A stretch of 34,075 nucleotides of DNA from an uncultured Christensenella sp. (GCA_910577995.1 CAJTND010000014.1:1-34075), one strand, 5' to 3'. Numbered from the stretch's first letter, positions 8,728 to 16,610 are shown. The notes: a model not told the origin generated them from the letters alone. Program-made: numbers and translations.

Positions 8728-10863
8728 ATGGATCATAACGTTATCGGCGGGTTGCTTGCCGCCGCAGAGACAGCGGTCGCCGCGCTGCTGATATTCAGCT
8801 TTGTCGCCATGTATCGCAAAAACTCGAAGGGCATAACGAAAAAAAACCTCGTTTATCTCGCTCCGACGTTTATCATAAATTATCTGCTGTGCCTCGCCGC
8901 GGCGTTCTATAACGGCGAGACCGTCGATATAGTTTTTTGCGCGTCGCTTATAAGCAAGTCGCTCGGAATGTTCGGCTTTAAGTACGAGGTCGATCTTTTG
9001 CGTCCTATCGTAACGGCTAACGGGCTGTTCTGTTTCGACCTCGTGCTGTCGGTGCTGATCACGGCGTCGTCGCTGTTGATAAGCGTCGCGAGCATATTCG
9101 GGCGCGCCATCGGCGGGTTCTTTGCGCGGCGCAAGGCGATGAAAAGCGGCTGCGATATAGTGCTCGGGGATTGTCCGAGCGCGCTCAAATACATCAAGAC
9201 AAATAAGAACGCCGTGCTGTGGGACGACTGCATCGAGAACGGCAGGTGCAGGGCGCTGGTCGACGGCGGCGTGACCGTCATGCGCGCGCGGCTTTCCGTC
9301 GACGGGTTAAAGCGCGCGGTCAGGGGCGCGCACAGCGTAATTGTTTTCCGCGACTCGGGCAGGGATCACGAGGAACTGATACGGACTTTCGTCGATTCGG
9401 AAATGCTCGGCGAGGACGGGCTCAAACTGCGGCTCGAGGTCTGCGGCGCGGAGGAGCAGGTCGTTTACAGGCTGATAGACAAGATAGACGAGTCTAAAAG
9501 CGCGTATATTTCCTGTTTTAATAAGTACGAGCTTGCTGCGCGTCGGCTCGCCGTCGGATATCCCGTTTCGCGGTTCGTGCCGCGGTCGTTTTACAACGAT
9601 AACTGCACGCTAAAGGACGGCAAGGGTATCAACGTGGTGTTCCTCGGCTTCGGCAAGATAAACTATCATATCTTCCGCACCTTTTCCATGCTTTTCCAAT
9701 TCGTCAAGCAGGACGGGAAAAAACTCGCGTCCGCGCCCGTGCATTACCACATCTTCGATCATAACGGGTCGCGGCTGAATAACGAGCTGTTTTCGCGGTT
9801 GGACTACGAATTCGGTTACGAGTTCGAGAATACCGAACTGCCTCCGCCCGACAGGATATGCGAGCTCGAAAAGACTCGCAACGCCGACATATATTCCGTC
9901 GAGGCGAGGAAGTTCTTCCGTTCCTGCGTGAACGCAGACAGCTTTACGTATTTCGTCGTTTCGCTCGAAAACGACTTTGCGAACGCCGCGTGCGCGCAGT
10001 CTCTGAAACGGCTGTTCCGCGGCGAGGAGAATTACGTCATATTTACGCGCGCGGAGAACCGCTCGGAGGGCGTCGACAGCTTCGACGGAAAGCTGTTCTA
10101 CTTCGGCGACGACCTTGCGACGTATTTGCGGGCGAACGTAGTAGACGACGGGCTGACCGATCGCGCGCGCACGCTAAATTATCTGTACGACGCGGCGTCG
10201 GACAAGAACAGCGCGATATACGCTTTGCCGCCGAGCGAGCGGTACGCCGCCGCCGTCGAGGCATTGAAGTCGCCCGAGACGCGTCGCAAGGTCGCGGCGG
10301 ACTGGGCGAAGCTCAACGATGCTCAGCGGTATTCCAATTTTTACGCCGCGCTCGGCATCCCGTTTAAGCTCGGACTGATGGGGTTCGGAGTTTGCGCGGC
10401 GGGCAAGGGCGACGTCGGCGAGGACGAGTTCAAGTCGAAGTACGTTAATTCGGGGCGCGACGGCGGTTATACCGATAGGAAGTTTTACTTCGGCACGGAA
10501 ACGGGCAATGTGCTCGCTTTCAGCGAGCATTTGCGCTGGAACGCGCTTTATATCCTCAGCGATTACAAGCAGATGCCGCTCGGCGAGATGCGCGCGGTCA
10601 ACGGCGTCGTCAAGCACAAGGACGACGCGCGGCGGTTGCACGGCTGTCTTACGACGTATTACGGGCTCGACGAGCTGATATCCTACAAAGCCGATCTTTT
10701 GGCGGCGGATGCCAAGAGCCGCGGCGAGAAGTTCGACCGCGACGCCGTCCTGACCGAGCTTTCGTCGATATACCGCTACGACTATATGGCGCTCGACGGG
10801 CTGTTCGAGGACGCGAAGCTTTACGGCTACGGGCTCGTTCACGGCTTGGACGGTCGTTCCTAA
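8728..10863 (+). CDS. Membrane protein with TrkA-N-like nucleotide-binding regions and a RyR-like C-terminus
   Basis: This 711-aa protein has an N-terminal membrane region with helices at about 7-28, 42-60 and 100-122, and possibly one more near 66-80. A soluble part follows with two regions that look like degenerate Rossmann/TrkA-N folds: about 142-280 (starting CDIVLGDCPSALKYI) and about 299-450 (starting INVVFLGFGKINYHIF, a GxGxxxxxxF nucleotide-binding pattern). The C-terminus, about 598-655, has EHLRWNALYIL and then DDARRLHGCLTTY..LDEL, which resembles the RyR domain found in ryanodine receptors and in some bacterial RCK-like proteins. No selectivity-filter motif (TVGYG type) is seen, so channel activity cannot be claimed. 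A good AAAGGAG SD fixes the start. It sits between leuS and galE with small gaps. Domain calls are by eye; a ligand-sensing membrane protein is the most I would infer. Confidence 0.6.
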   Translation: MDHNVIGGLLAAAETAVAALLIFSFVAMYRKNSKGITKKNLVYLAPTFIINYLLCLAAAFYNGETVDIVFCASLISKSLGMFGFKYEVDLLRPIVTANGLFCFDLVLSVLITASSLLISVASIFGRAIGGFFARRKAMKSGCDIVLGDCPSALKYIKTNKNAVLWDDCIENGRCRALVDGGVTVMRARLSVDGLKRAVRGAHSVIVFRDSGRDHEELIRTFVDSEMLGEDGLKLRLEVCGAEEQVVYRLIDKIDESKSAYISCFNKYELAARRLAVGYPVSRFVPRSFYNDNCTLKDGKGINVVFLGFGKINYHIFRTFSMLFQFVKQDGKKLASAPVHYHIFDHNGSRLNNELFSRLDYEFGYEFENTELPPPDRICELEKTRNADIYSVEARKFFRSCVNADSFTYFVVSLENDFANAACAQSLKRLFRGEENYVIFTRAENRSEGVDSFDGKLFYFGDDLATYLRANVVDDGLTDRARTLNYLYDAASDKNSAIYALPPSERYAAAVEALKSPETRRKVAADWAKLNDAQRYSNFYAALGIPFKLGLMGFGVCAAGKGDVGEDEFKSKYVNSGRDGGYTDRKFYFGTETGNVLAFSEHLRWNALYILSDYKQMPLGEMRAVNGVVKHKDDARRLHGCLTTYYGLDELISYKADLLAADAKSRGEKFDRDAVLTELSSIYRYDYMALDGLFEDAKLYGYGLVHGLDGRS

Positions 10864-10902
10864 ACGTCCGCTCGGGCGGCAGTCAAAGCCGCGCGGCGGT
10901 AG

Positions 10903-10908
10903 TATAAT
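10903..10908 (+). promoter_or_regulatory. Possible -10 element ahead of galE
   Basis: A perfect TATAAT lies in the 86-nt gap before galE, about 42 nt from its ATG. No convincing -35 is seen at the right spacing in the GC-rich sequence upstream, so this may be a weak or activator-dependent promoter that supplements read-through from the operon upstream. Confidence 0.35.
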
Positions 10909-10949
10909 TTTTTGATGCATGCCGCAGGCTATGCGGTAAAGGAGTATTT

Positions 10950-11963
10950 ATGAAGATATTAGTCACGGGCGGAGCGGGTTACATCGGGTCGCACACCTGC
11001 ATAGAGCTTATCAAGGCGGGGCACGAGCCCGTCGTCGTCGACAGCTACGTCAATTCGTTCCCCGAGGCGACGCGGCGCGTCGAGAAGATAACGGGCAAAA
11101 AGGTCAAGGCTTACGAGGCGGACATACGCGACCGCAAGGCGCTCGATAGGATATTCTCCGAAAACAAGTTCGATTTCGTCATTCATTTCGCGGGGCTGAA
11201 AGCGGTAGGCGAGTCGTGCGCGAAGCCGCTCGAATATTACGATAACAATATCGGCGGCACGCTGTGTCTGTTGCAGGCTATGCGCGATCACGGCGTCAAG
11301 CGTATAGTTTTCTCATCGTCGGCGACCGTATACGGCACGCCCGAACGCTTGCCGCTCGACGAGGACTGCCGCGTCGGCGGAACGACCAATCCTTACGGCA
11401 CGAGCAAGCTTTATCAGGAAGGGATACTGCGCGACCTTTACGTCGCCGACAGCGGTTTCACCGTCGTGATACTTAGGTATTTCAATCCCGTCGGCGCGCA
11501 CGAGAGCGGGCTTATCGGCGAAGATCCGCAGGGCATACCCAACAACCTCACGCCGTATATCGGCAGGGTGATAACCGGTAAGCTCAAAGAGATAAACGTT
11601 TTCGGCGACGATTACGATACTCCCGACGGCACGGGCGTGCGCGATTATATCCACGTCGTAGACCTCGCCAAAGGTCACGTCGCCGCCGTCGAAAAGATAA
11701 ACGCGCCGGGCGTGTACACCTACAACCTCGGCACGGGCAACGGGTATTCCGTGCTTGACGTTATACATTCGTTTGAAAAGGCGTGCGGGCGCAAGCTACC
11801 TTACAGGATTGCGCCGCGTCGTCCGGGCGATATCGACAGCAATTATGCCGACGCGTCCAAGGCGGAAAAGGAGCTCGGCTGGAAGGCGACGCTCGGGCTG
11901 GACGAGATGTGTAAGTCGGTGTGCGTTTGGATGGAAAAAAATCCTGACGGCTTGGGCAAGTAA
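10950..11963 (+). CDS. galE: UDP-glucose 4-epimerase
   Basis: An extended SDR that interconverts UDP-glucose and UDP-galactose with bound NAD. The NAD motif GGAGYIGSHT is at residues 7-16. The catalytic residues are intact: SSSATVYG (around residue 122-129) and the YxxxK motif YGTSK (around 149-153). FNPVGAHESGLIGEDP, GVRDYIHVVDLAKGHVAA and YNLGTGNGYSV are GalE signatures. Length (337 aa) is normal. An AAAGGAG SD lies 6 nt before the ATG. It ends the long co-directional run and is followed by a strong terminator. The intact triad is a useful contrast with the altered SDR at 3482. Confidence 0.97.
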   Translation: MKILVTGGAGYIGSHTCIELIKAGHEPVVVDSYVNSFPEATRRVEKITGKKVKAYEADIRDRKALDRIFSENKFDFVIHFAGLKAVGESCAKPLEYYDNNIGGTLCLLQAMRDHGVKRIVFSSSATVYGTPERLPLDEDCRVGGTTNPYGTSKLYQEGILRDLYVADSGFTVVILRYFNPVGAHESGLIGEDPQGIPNNLTPYIGRVITGKLKEINVFGDDYDTPDGTGVRDYIHVVDLAKGHVAAVEKINAPGVYTYNLGTGNGYSVLDVIHSFEKACGRKLPYRIAPRRPGDIDSNYADASKAEKELGWKATLGLDEMCKSVCVWMEKNPDGLGK

Positions 11964-11979
11964 ATACCGTTGAATTAAG

Positions 11980-12007
11980 GAGCGTGCGCGATGCGCGCTC
12001 TTTTTTT
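11980..12007 (+). terminator. Intrinsic terminator after galE
   Basis: An 8-bp stem GAGCGTGC / GCGCGCTC with one G-U pair and a 5-nt loop GCGAT is followed by seven T residues. It lies 16 nt after the galE stop and marks the end of the operon-like run that starts before the window. Confidence 0.93.
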
Positions 12008-12049
12008 GTGTGAATGGTAATAACGCGGTAAAGCAGTTGTTGCGGTAAA

Positions 12050-12203
12050 GCCCCTATCGTCAACGCTTGCGCGCAGAAAGAGACTCTTCGCTTCCGCTCA
12101 GAGTGACAAAACGGGCGTGGGAGCTTGTTTGTCATTCCGAGGCGAAGCCGAGGAATCTCGGTGGGGCGGCAGTAAGCTATCGTTGCCATAATGCCCCTAT
12201 CGG
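12050..12203 (+). repeat. 154-bp direct repeat, copy 1 (composite repeat unit)
   Basis: This segment is repeated at 12451-12604, 401 bp away, with only about five substitutions. It is composite: a REP-like start (GCCCCTATCGTCAACGC), then a repeat with GAGACTCTTCGCTTCCGCTC-AGAGTGACAAAACGGGC, then the palindromic GTCATTCCGAGGCGAAGCCG-AGGAATCTC. It ends at the start of a further REP unit. It carries no gene. Confidence 0.9.
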
Positions 12204-12250
12204 CACTTCGTGCCACTTCCCCCGAGAGGGGGAAGCGACGAGGTGTCGGG
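12193..12250 (+). repeat. REP-like double-hairpin repeat, forward copy
   Basis: GCCCCTATC is followed by hairpin 1 (GGCAC-TTC-GTGCC) and hairpin 2 (CTTCCCCC-GAGA-GGGGGAAG), then GCGACGAGGTGTCGGG. Between this unit and 12357 lie degenerate copies of the GAAGCGACGAGGTGTCGGG tail. Confidence 0.92.
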
Positions 12251-12356
12251 AAGAATGACTTCGCCGCGACTGCCGAGTGGAAGCGACGAGGTGTCGGGTG
12301 AAAAGACTTCGCTGCGACTGCCGAAGGGAAGCGAAGAGGTGTCGGGAAGAATGAAT

Positions 12357-12412
12357 TCGCCGCCTCCTATGGGGGGTGTCCGAGCGAAGCGAGCGGAAAG
12401 GGGCTTTACAGT
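12357..12412 (-). repeat. REP-like repeat, inverted copy
   Basis: On the - strand this reads TGTAAAGCCCC, then a hairpin 1 of the type CCGCTCGC-TTCGCTCGG, then CCCCCCATAGGAGGCGGCG. It is the same family as the forward copies, in opposite orientation, and is joined to the next forward unit by an AT-richer linker containing TAAAGCAATAG. Confidence 0.8.
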
Positions 12413-12450
12413 AAGGCATGGATAGGGTAGTAAAGCAATAGTTATGGTTA

Positions 12451-12604
12451 GCCCCTATCGTCAACGCTTGCGCGCAGAAAGAGACTCTTCGCTTTCGCTC
12501 AGAGTGACAAAACGGGCATGGGAGCTTGTTTGTCATTCCGAGGCGAAGCCTAGGAATCTCGGTGGGGCGGCGGTAAGCTATCGTTGCCATTATGCCCCTA
12601 TCGG
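12451..12604 (+). repeat. 154-bp direct repeat, copy 2
   Basis: Near-identical to 12050-12203 with about five mismatches and no indels. The region 12008-12800 as a whole holds no credible gene; it is filled with these repeats. Confidence 0.9.
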
Positions 12605-12658
12605 CAACGCTTGCGCGTTGCCACTTCCCCCGAAAGGGGGAAGCAAAGTCGCGTCGGG
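12593..12658 (+). repeat. REP-like double-hairpin repeat, forward copy
   Basis: Hairpin 1 is GGCAACGC-TTGC-GCGTTGCC (perfect pairing, different sequence from the GGCAC form), hairpin 2 is CTTCCCCC-GAAA-GGGGGAAG. It is followed to about 12745 by a degraded piece of the other repeat family (GAGTCTTCGG...GATGACAAAACGGGG). Confidence 0.9.
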
Positions 12659-12772
12659 TATAGGAGCGTAATGGGTGCGCGACGAGGTGTCGGGTGTTTG
12701 AGAGTCTTCGGTGGGCAAGAAACGTTCAGGATGACAAAACGGGGATGATCGGCGCGCGGCTCACGAGTATTT

Positions 12773-12838
12773 TTGTCGTGTGAAATTTTTGTCTTATAGT
12801 ATCATGCGCTTGTCTTTTTTGTCGGATTATGGTAAAAT
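12773..12838 (+). promoter_or_regulatory. Promoter region of the purine permease gene (two candidate promoters)
   Basis: The nearer candidate is TTGTCT (12810-12815), a 17-nt spacer, and TAAAAT (12833-12838). A farther one is TTGTCG (12773-12778), a 16-nt spacer, and TATAGT (12795-12800). The nearer promoter leaves a leader of about 25 nt, too short for a purine riboswitch, and none is seen. Confidence 0.65.
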
Positions 12839-12868
12839 CTAAATATCTTTTTCAAGGAGGTGTTTTCC

Positions 12869-14530
12869 GTGAGTGAAAACGAACTCGACGGTAAGACCGT
12901 CGAACAGCCCGAAGCGGAAGCCGCAACGCCGAACGAAACAGAAAACGTGACCGAGCCGAAGGAAAACGGCGCGTCCGAAACTGTTTCCGTAAACGGCGAC
13001 GGTACTGCGACGGCGAAAAAGCCGAATAAGTTCCTGCAAAAGCTCGATAACTTCTTCGGCGTCAAGAAAGCGGGGTCGTCCTTTAAGACGGAGATCATCG
13101 GCGGACTTGTTACGTTTATGGCGATGGTGTACATACTGCCCGTAAACGCAGGCATGCTCGGTATAACCGGTCCCGGATTCGGCGCGATATACATCGCGAC
13201 CGCGCTTTCCGCTATCGTCGGTACCGTGCTCATGTCGTTGCTCGCAAGGCTCCCGATGGCGCAGGCAAGCGGTATGGGACTTAACGCGTTCTTTGTCTAT
13301 ACCATTTGCTTTACGTTCGGTCTTTCTTATGCAAATGCTTTGGTGCTGGTCCTTATAGACGGTTTGGTGTTTATCATCCTTACCGTGACGGGACTGCGTA
13401 AGATGCTGTTTAACGCGATACCCAAGACGGTGCGCGTTGCTATCCCTGCCGGTATCGGTCTGTTTATCGCCTTTATCGGTATGCAAAACGTCGGACTTAT
13501 CACGACCGACGCGACGATAGTAGACGGCGAGATCAGCTCGGCTACCATCGTTAAGCTTGCTACGTTCAACTTCCTCGGCTCCGCCACTTACGGCTCGGTC
13601 ATGCCGCTTATCGTTACCATACTCGGCGTTATCGCCGTCGCCATCATGGCGAAGAAAGGCGTCAAAGGCGCGGTGCTCTACGGCATACTCGGCTCGGCGG
13701 CGCTCTATTGGATATTCATGGGTATAGGCTACGGCATAAAAGACTCGTCCTGTATGGACGTCATCAACGGCTTTACCTTCTCCAGCCCGATAGATGCGTT
13801 TAAGGATTGGGGCACTAATTCCGTGGGACAAGTCTTTACCGACGGCTTTAATTTCAGCGGATATCTTGAGAAACACAGCGGCGGCGACCTTGCGCTCGTT
13901 ATAATCACGTCGTCGCTCGCGTTCTGCATGGTCGATATGTTCGATACCATGGGCACGCTTTACGGCGCTTGCGCCCGCGGCAACATGCTCAAAGAAGACG
14001 GCAGCATCCCCAACATGAACAAGGCGATGCTCTGCGACGCCATAGCCACCACCACCGGCGCTATTTGCGGCACCTCCACCGTCACGACCTTTGTCGAGTC
14101 GTCGTCCGGTATCGCCGCAGGCGCACGCACGGGCTTTTCTTCGCTCATCACGGCTGGCTGCTTCCTTGTCGCGATGTTCCTCAGCCCGATAGCCGCCATG
14201 ATCCCGAGCAGCGCTACGTCGGTCGCGCTTATCTATGTCGGCGTACTGATGATGAACGGCGTAAGAGAGATCGAGTGGACCGATGCGGCGGAAGCCGTTC
14301 CCGCGTTCCTTACGATAGCTATGATGTCGTTTACGTACAATATCTCTTACGGTATTGCGTTCGGTATCATCTCGTGGCTGCTCATAAGGCTCGTTCTCAA
14401 TCTTATCTCGCTTGCGGGCAAGAAGAAAGAGGGCGCTACCGTCGAGGCGGCGAAGCCCGATGACAAGATCAATGTCGTGACTGTCGTAATCGCGATATTG
14501 TTCCTGCTCATGTTCTTCCTTACTCACTGA
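12869..14530 (+). CDS. NCS2-family nucleobase permease (AzgA/PbuG type)
   Basis: An inner-membrane proton-coupled importer, most likely for adenine, guanine or hypoxanthine. After a long polar N-terminal extension of about 60 residues, the family start ETEIIGGLVTFMAMVYILPVN (written here as positions about 71-91) leads into the membrane domain. Family signatures are QASGMGLNAFFVYT, NAIPKTVRVAIPAGIGLFIA and AFIGMQNVGLI, and ALVIITSSLAFCMVDMFDT precedes the second substrate-binding half. About 12-14 membrane segments can be seen. The chosen start is GTG 12869, 8 nt after AAGGAGG; an in-frame GTG at 12860 overlaps that SD and is rejected. The gene ends in a bidirectional terminator shared with degV. 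The acidic, Glu-rich N-terminal extension is longer than usual. Exact substrate is not determined by what is visible. Confidence 0.92.
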   Translation: MSENELDGKTVEQPEAEAATPNETENVTEPKENGASETVSVNGDGTATAKKPNKFLQKLDNFFGVKKAGSSFKTEIIGGLVTFMAMVYILPVNAGMLGITGPGFGAIYIATALSAIVGTVLMSLLARLPMAQASGMGLNAFFVYTICFTFGLSYANALVLVLIDGLVFIILTVTGLRKMLFNAIPKTVRVAIPAGIGLFIAFIGMQNVGLITTDATIVDGEISSATIVKLATFNFLGSATYGSVMPLIVTILGVIAVAIMAKKGVKGAVLYGILGSAALYWIFMGIGYGIKDSSCMDVINGFTFSSPIDAFKDWGTNSVGQVFTDGFNFSGYLEKHSGGDLALVIITSSLAFCMVDMFDTMGTLYGACARGNMLKEDGSIPNMNKAMLCDAIATTTGAICGTSTVTTFVESSSGIAAGARTGFSSLITAGCFLVAMFLSPIAAMIPSSATSVALIYVGVLMMNGVREIEWTDAAEAVPAFLTIAMMSFTYNISYGIAFGIISWLLIRLVLNLISLAGKKKEGATVEAAKPDDKINVVTVVIAILFLLMFFLTH

Positions 14531-14550
14531 TCGATAAATACAGTCAAGCA

Positions 14551-14578
14551 AAAAATCCCGCCGACAGGCGGGATTTTT
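14551..14578. terminator. Bidirectional intrinsic terminator
   Basis: A perfect 12-bp stem AAAAATCCCGCC / GGCGGGATTTTT with loop GACA. The A and T tracts on both sides let it serve the permease gene (+) and the convergent degV gene (-). Confidence 0.95.
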
Positions 14579-14633
14579 GTTTGGTTTGTTTTGGCTTGCG
14601 CTGCTTTGATAAAGTCTTGATGCCGAGCTTCGG

Positions 14634-15500
14634 TTATTTCTTTACGAACGCGATAACTACGGATTCCGGTCCGAGGTGAGTGCCGATGATGGGCGAGAGC
14701 CGGCGGCGGCGAATGATCGCATTCGGGTTGATAGCTTTGATCTCCGATTCCATTATTTCCGCCATTTCGTCGTTGTCCGCGTCGCTGATGTAGACGGGCG
14801 AATCGGTCGTGAGGTCGGCTTTTTCTTTGTATACGTCGCTGAGGAAGGTTATCGCTTTGCGCTCGCCGCGGGGCTTGCCGCAGCTCTCGAGCTTGCCGTC
14901 CTCGGTTATGCGGATTATCGGTTTGATGTTGAGCATCGCGCCGATGACAGCCGTCGCCGCGCCTATCCTGCCGCCGCGGCGGAGGTGTTTGAGGTCGTCG
15001 ACGTAGCAGGTGGTGTACATTTTATGCTTGAACTGCTCGATGTCGGCTTTGTTGTCGTCGATGGAGAGCCCGTTCTTGCGGTTTTCGATCATGCGCTCTA
15101 CGAGTATGCCCATAGAGCCGGTCGCGCCTATCGAGTCGATGGGAACGAACCGCGCGTCGCCGAACTTGCCGTTGAGGTTTTCCGCGGCGAGACACGCCGC
15201 CTCGAACGTGGACGAGAGCCCGCTCGAAAGGCTTAGGTACAGTACCGACTTGCCGTCCTTGAGGTAGGGCGTCGCTATCTCTTCGTAGGTGAACGGCGTT
15301 ATCTGCGTCGTCTTGGGCAGTTCGCCCGTGCGTATGCCCTCATAGAACGAGCAAAACTCTTCGTCGGTGTTGCGCCCGGTGCAGTTGAATACGCCGTCCT
15401 CGCTCGCGCACGGCATTTCTATGTATTGCACGCCGTTTTCGTCGGCTATCGCTTCGACGAGGTCCGCCGAGGCATCCGTGAATATCATGTAATCGTTCAT
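14634..15500 (-). CDS. DegV family (FakB-like) fatty-acid-binding protein
   Basis: DegV/FakB proteins bind a fatty acid and present it to the kinase FakA for phosphorylation and entry into phospholipid synthesis. The N-terminus YMIFTDASADL carries the TDxSADL motif. KTTQITPFTYEE holds the fatty-acid-site Thr/Gln segment, LYLSLSSGLSSTF is the conserved SSGLSGT-like loop, and DDLKHLRRGGRIG, IKPIIRI and IGTHLGPESVVIAF are family hallmarks of the C-terminal half. Length (288 aa) is normal. AAGGAG lies about 11 nt before the ATG, and a good promoter is at 15543-15571. It is transcribed divergently from the formate channel gene. No fakA is visible in the window. Confidence 0.93.
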   Translation of the reverse strand: MNDYMIFTDASADLVEAIADENGVQYIEMPCASEDGVFNCTGRNTDEEFCSFYEGIRTGELPKTTQITPFTYEEIATPYLKDGKSVLYLSLSSGLSSTFEAACLAAENLNGKFGDARFVPIDSIGATGSMGILVERMIENRKNGLSIDDNKADIEQFKHKMYTTCYVDDLKHLRRGGRIGAATAVIGAMLNIKPIIRITEDGKLESCGKPRGERKAITFLSDVYKEKADLTTDSPVYISDADNDEMAEIMESEIKAINPNAIIRRRRLSPIIGTHLGPESVVIAFVKK

Positions 15501-15542
15501 TATCCGTGTTTCTCCTTGCGCACTGTTCGTGCGGTTTTTTAC

Positions 15543-15571
15543 AGTTTAGCATAAATCGGCGCGCGGTGCAA
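15543..15571 (-). promoter_or_regulatory. Promoter of the degV gene
   Basis: On the - strand TTGCAC, a 17-nt spacer and TAAACT. The -10 ends about 42 nt before the ATG and leaves space for the SD. Confidence 0.75.
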
Positions 15572-15603
15572 GTATTGAGAAAATCTGCGGAACGATAACG
15601 GCT

Positions 15604-15618
15604 CAAATGTTACATTTG
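15604..15618. promoter_or_regulatory. Perfect palindrome in the degV / formate-channel intergenic region
   Basis: CAAATGT-T-ACATTTG: two 7-nt arms with one central base, in a GC-rich background. It lies about 33 nt upstream of the degV -35 and about 90 nt upstream of the formate-channel -35. The form fits an operator for a dimeric regulator; the regulator is not identifiable. Confidence 0.5.
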
Positions 15619-15628
15619 CGGTCGTTTT

Positions 15629-15654
15629 TGTCACATATATTTGAAAGTGTGACA
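15629..15654. promoter_or_regulatory. Spaced inverted repeat in the degV / formate-channel intergenic region
   Basis: TGTCACA, 12 nt, TGTGACA: 7-nt perfect arms. It resembles a regulator half-site pair, but the arms are the reverse of the CRP order (TGTGA...TCACA), so it should not be called a CRP/FNR site. It lies 54 nt upstream of the formate-channel -35. Confidence 0.5.
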
Positions 15655-15708
15655 TAAGTCCATGCGGCGCGCGTTTTGTCGGCTGCCGCGGCGTTTGGGG
15701 ATAAAAGC

Positions 15709-15737
15709 TTGATTTTGTCGAAATTTAATGGTATAAT
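15709..15737 (+). promoter_or_regulatory. Strong promoter directly abutting the formate-channel start codon
   Basis: TTGATT, exactly 17 nt, and a perfect TATAAT. The -10 ends 6 nt before the ATG at 15744, so transcription is expected to start at or next to the A of the start codon. Confidence 0.85.
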
Positions 15738-15743
15738 GCGGGC

Positions 15744-16553
15744 ATGTCAGTAGCAACCGATTACATAGAGATAGCAAAGAGCAAGACTTCCGCGCCGTGG
15801 TACAAGACGCTTATACTCGCCGTAATGGCGGGAGCGTTCATAGCGATAGGCGGTGCGCTCGCCACGATAGCCGCAGCCGATCTTTCGGGCTCGCAGGCGG
15901 CGCTCGTCAAGGGCGCGGTGTTCCCGCTCGGACTGATTCTCGTCGTTGTTTGCGGAGCGGAGCTGTTTACGGGGAACTGCCTTTTTGCGTTGCCGCTCCT
16001 CAACAGGGATATACGGGTCGGGCGGGCTCTTAAAAACCTCAGTATCGTTTACGGCGGCAACCTCGTCGGCGGCGTGCTTATCGCGGTGCTCGTCGTTTAC
16101 AGCCATGCCATGGGCGGTAATGCCGCGGCGAGCGTCGATATCGCCATAGCCAAGTGCTCGCTCGGGTTCGGCGATGCGTTCCTGCGCGGGATACTCTGCA
16201 ATATGCTCGTGTGTCTTGCGGTCTGGGCGTCGGTCGCGGCGAAGAACGTCGGCAGTAAGCTGCTCGCCGTGTATATGCCCGTTTTGGCTTTTGTTGTATG
16301 CGGATTCGAGCACAGTATCGCCAATGTGTATTATCTTTCCGCAGGACTGATGGCGCAGGCGGAACTCGGACTGTCCGTGACGGCGACGCTCGGCGACGGG
16401 CTGCTGTTTTGTCTTTTGCCGTCGACGCTCGGAAATATCATCGGCGGCGCGCTCATCGGGGTTGCGTTTTGGGCGGTAAACAGGGTCGCCAAGGACAAAG
16501 CGTGCGCCGCGCCTGCCGCTATGGATAAGTCGGACAGCGACAAGGGCGAATAA
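15744..16553 (+). CDS. Formate/nitrite transporter (FocA/NirC family)
   Basis: A pentameric inner-membrane channel that moves formate, or in related members nitrite or hydrosulfide. Six membrane segments are seen over 269 aa. The first is preceded by a short amphipathic N-terminus (YIEIAKSKTSAPWYK). AELFTGNCLF (about residues 72-81) and GFEHSIANVYYL (about 189-200, with the central pore His) are the two pore-lining FNT signatures, and the last helix has GNIIGGALIGVAFW. There is no SD: the sequence from -10 to ATG is TATAATGCGGGCATG. The ATG matches the usual FNT start, so the mRNA is probably leaderless. Formate import or export would suit the fhs gene in this window; substrate choice within the family is inferred. 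Confidence 0.93.
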   Translation: MSVATDYIEIAKSKTSAPWYKTLILAVMAGAFIAIGGALATIAAADLSGSQAALVKGAVFPLGLILVVVCGAELFTGNCLFALPLLNRDIRVGRALKNLSIVYGGNLVGGVLIAVLVVYSHAMGGNAAASVDIAIAKCSLGFGDAFLRGILCNMLVCLAVWASVAAKNVGSKLLAVYMPVLAFVVCGFEHSIANVYYLSAGLMAQAELGLSVTATLGDGLLFCLLPSTLGNIIGGALIGVAFWAVNRVAKDKACAAPAAMDKSDSDKGE

Positions 16554-16610
16554 GATGTAAAGTCATTTGGGGCAAGAAACGTTCGGGACGGCAAAACGTG
16601 CGTACCGCAA

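Noticed and set aside
12067..12671. Short open frames such as those starting at 12067, 12210 and 12444
   Set aside because: They translate repeat elements (HFPREGEA-type peptides) and exist on both strands in several copies; no gene-like features.
12860..12868. GTG 12860 as the start of the purine permease
   Set aside because: It overlaps the SD AAGGAGG; GTG 12869 has ideal spacing.
12839..12868. Purine riboswitch ahead of the permease
   Set aside because: The leader from the nearer promoter is only about 25 nt and no aptamer-like core was seen upstream.
15629..15654. CRP/FNR site
   Set aside because: The arms are TGTCACA...TGTGACA, the reverse of the TGTGA...TCACA order, with a 12-nt gap.
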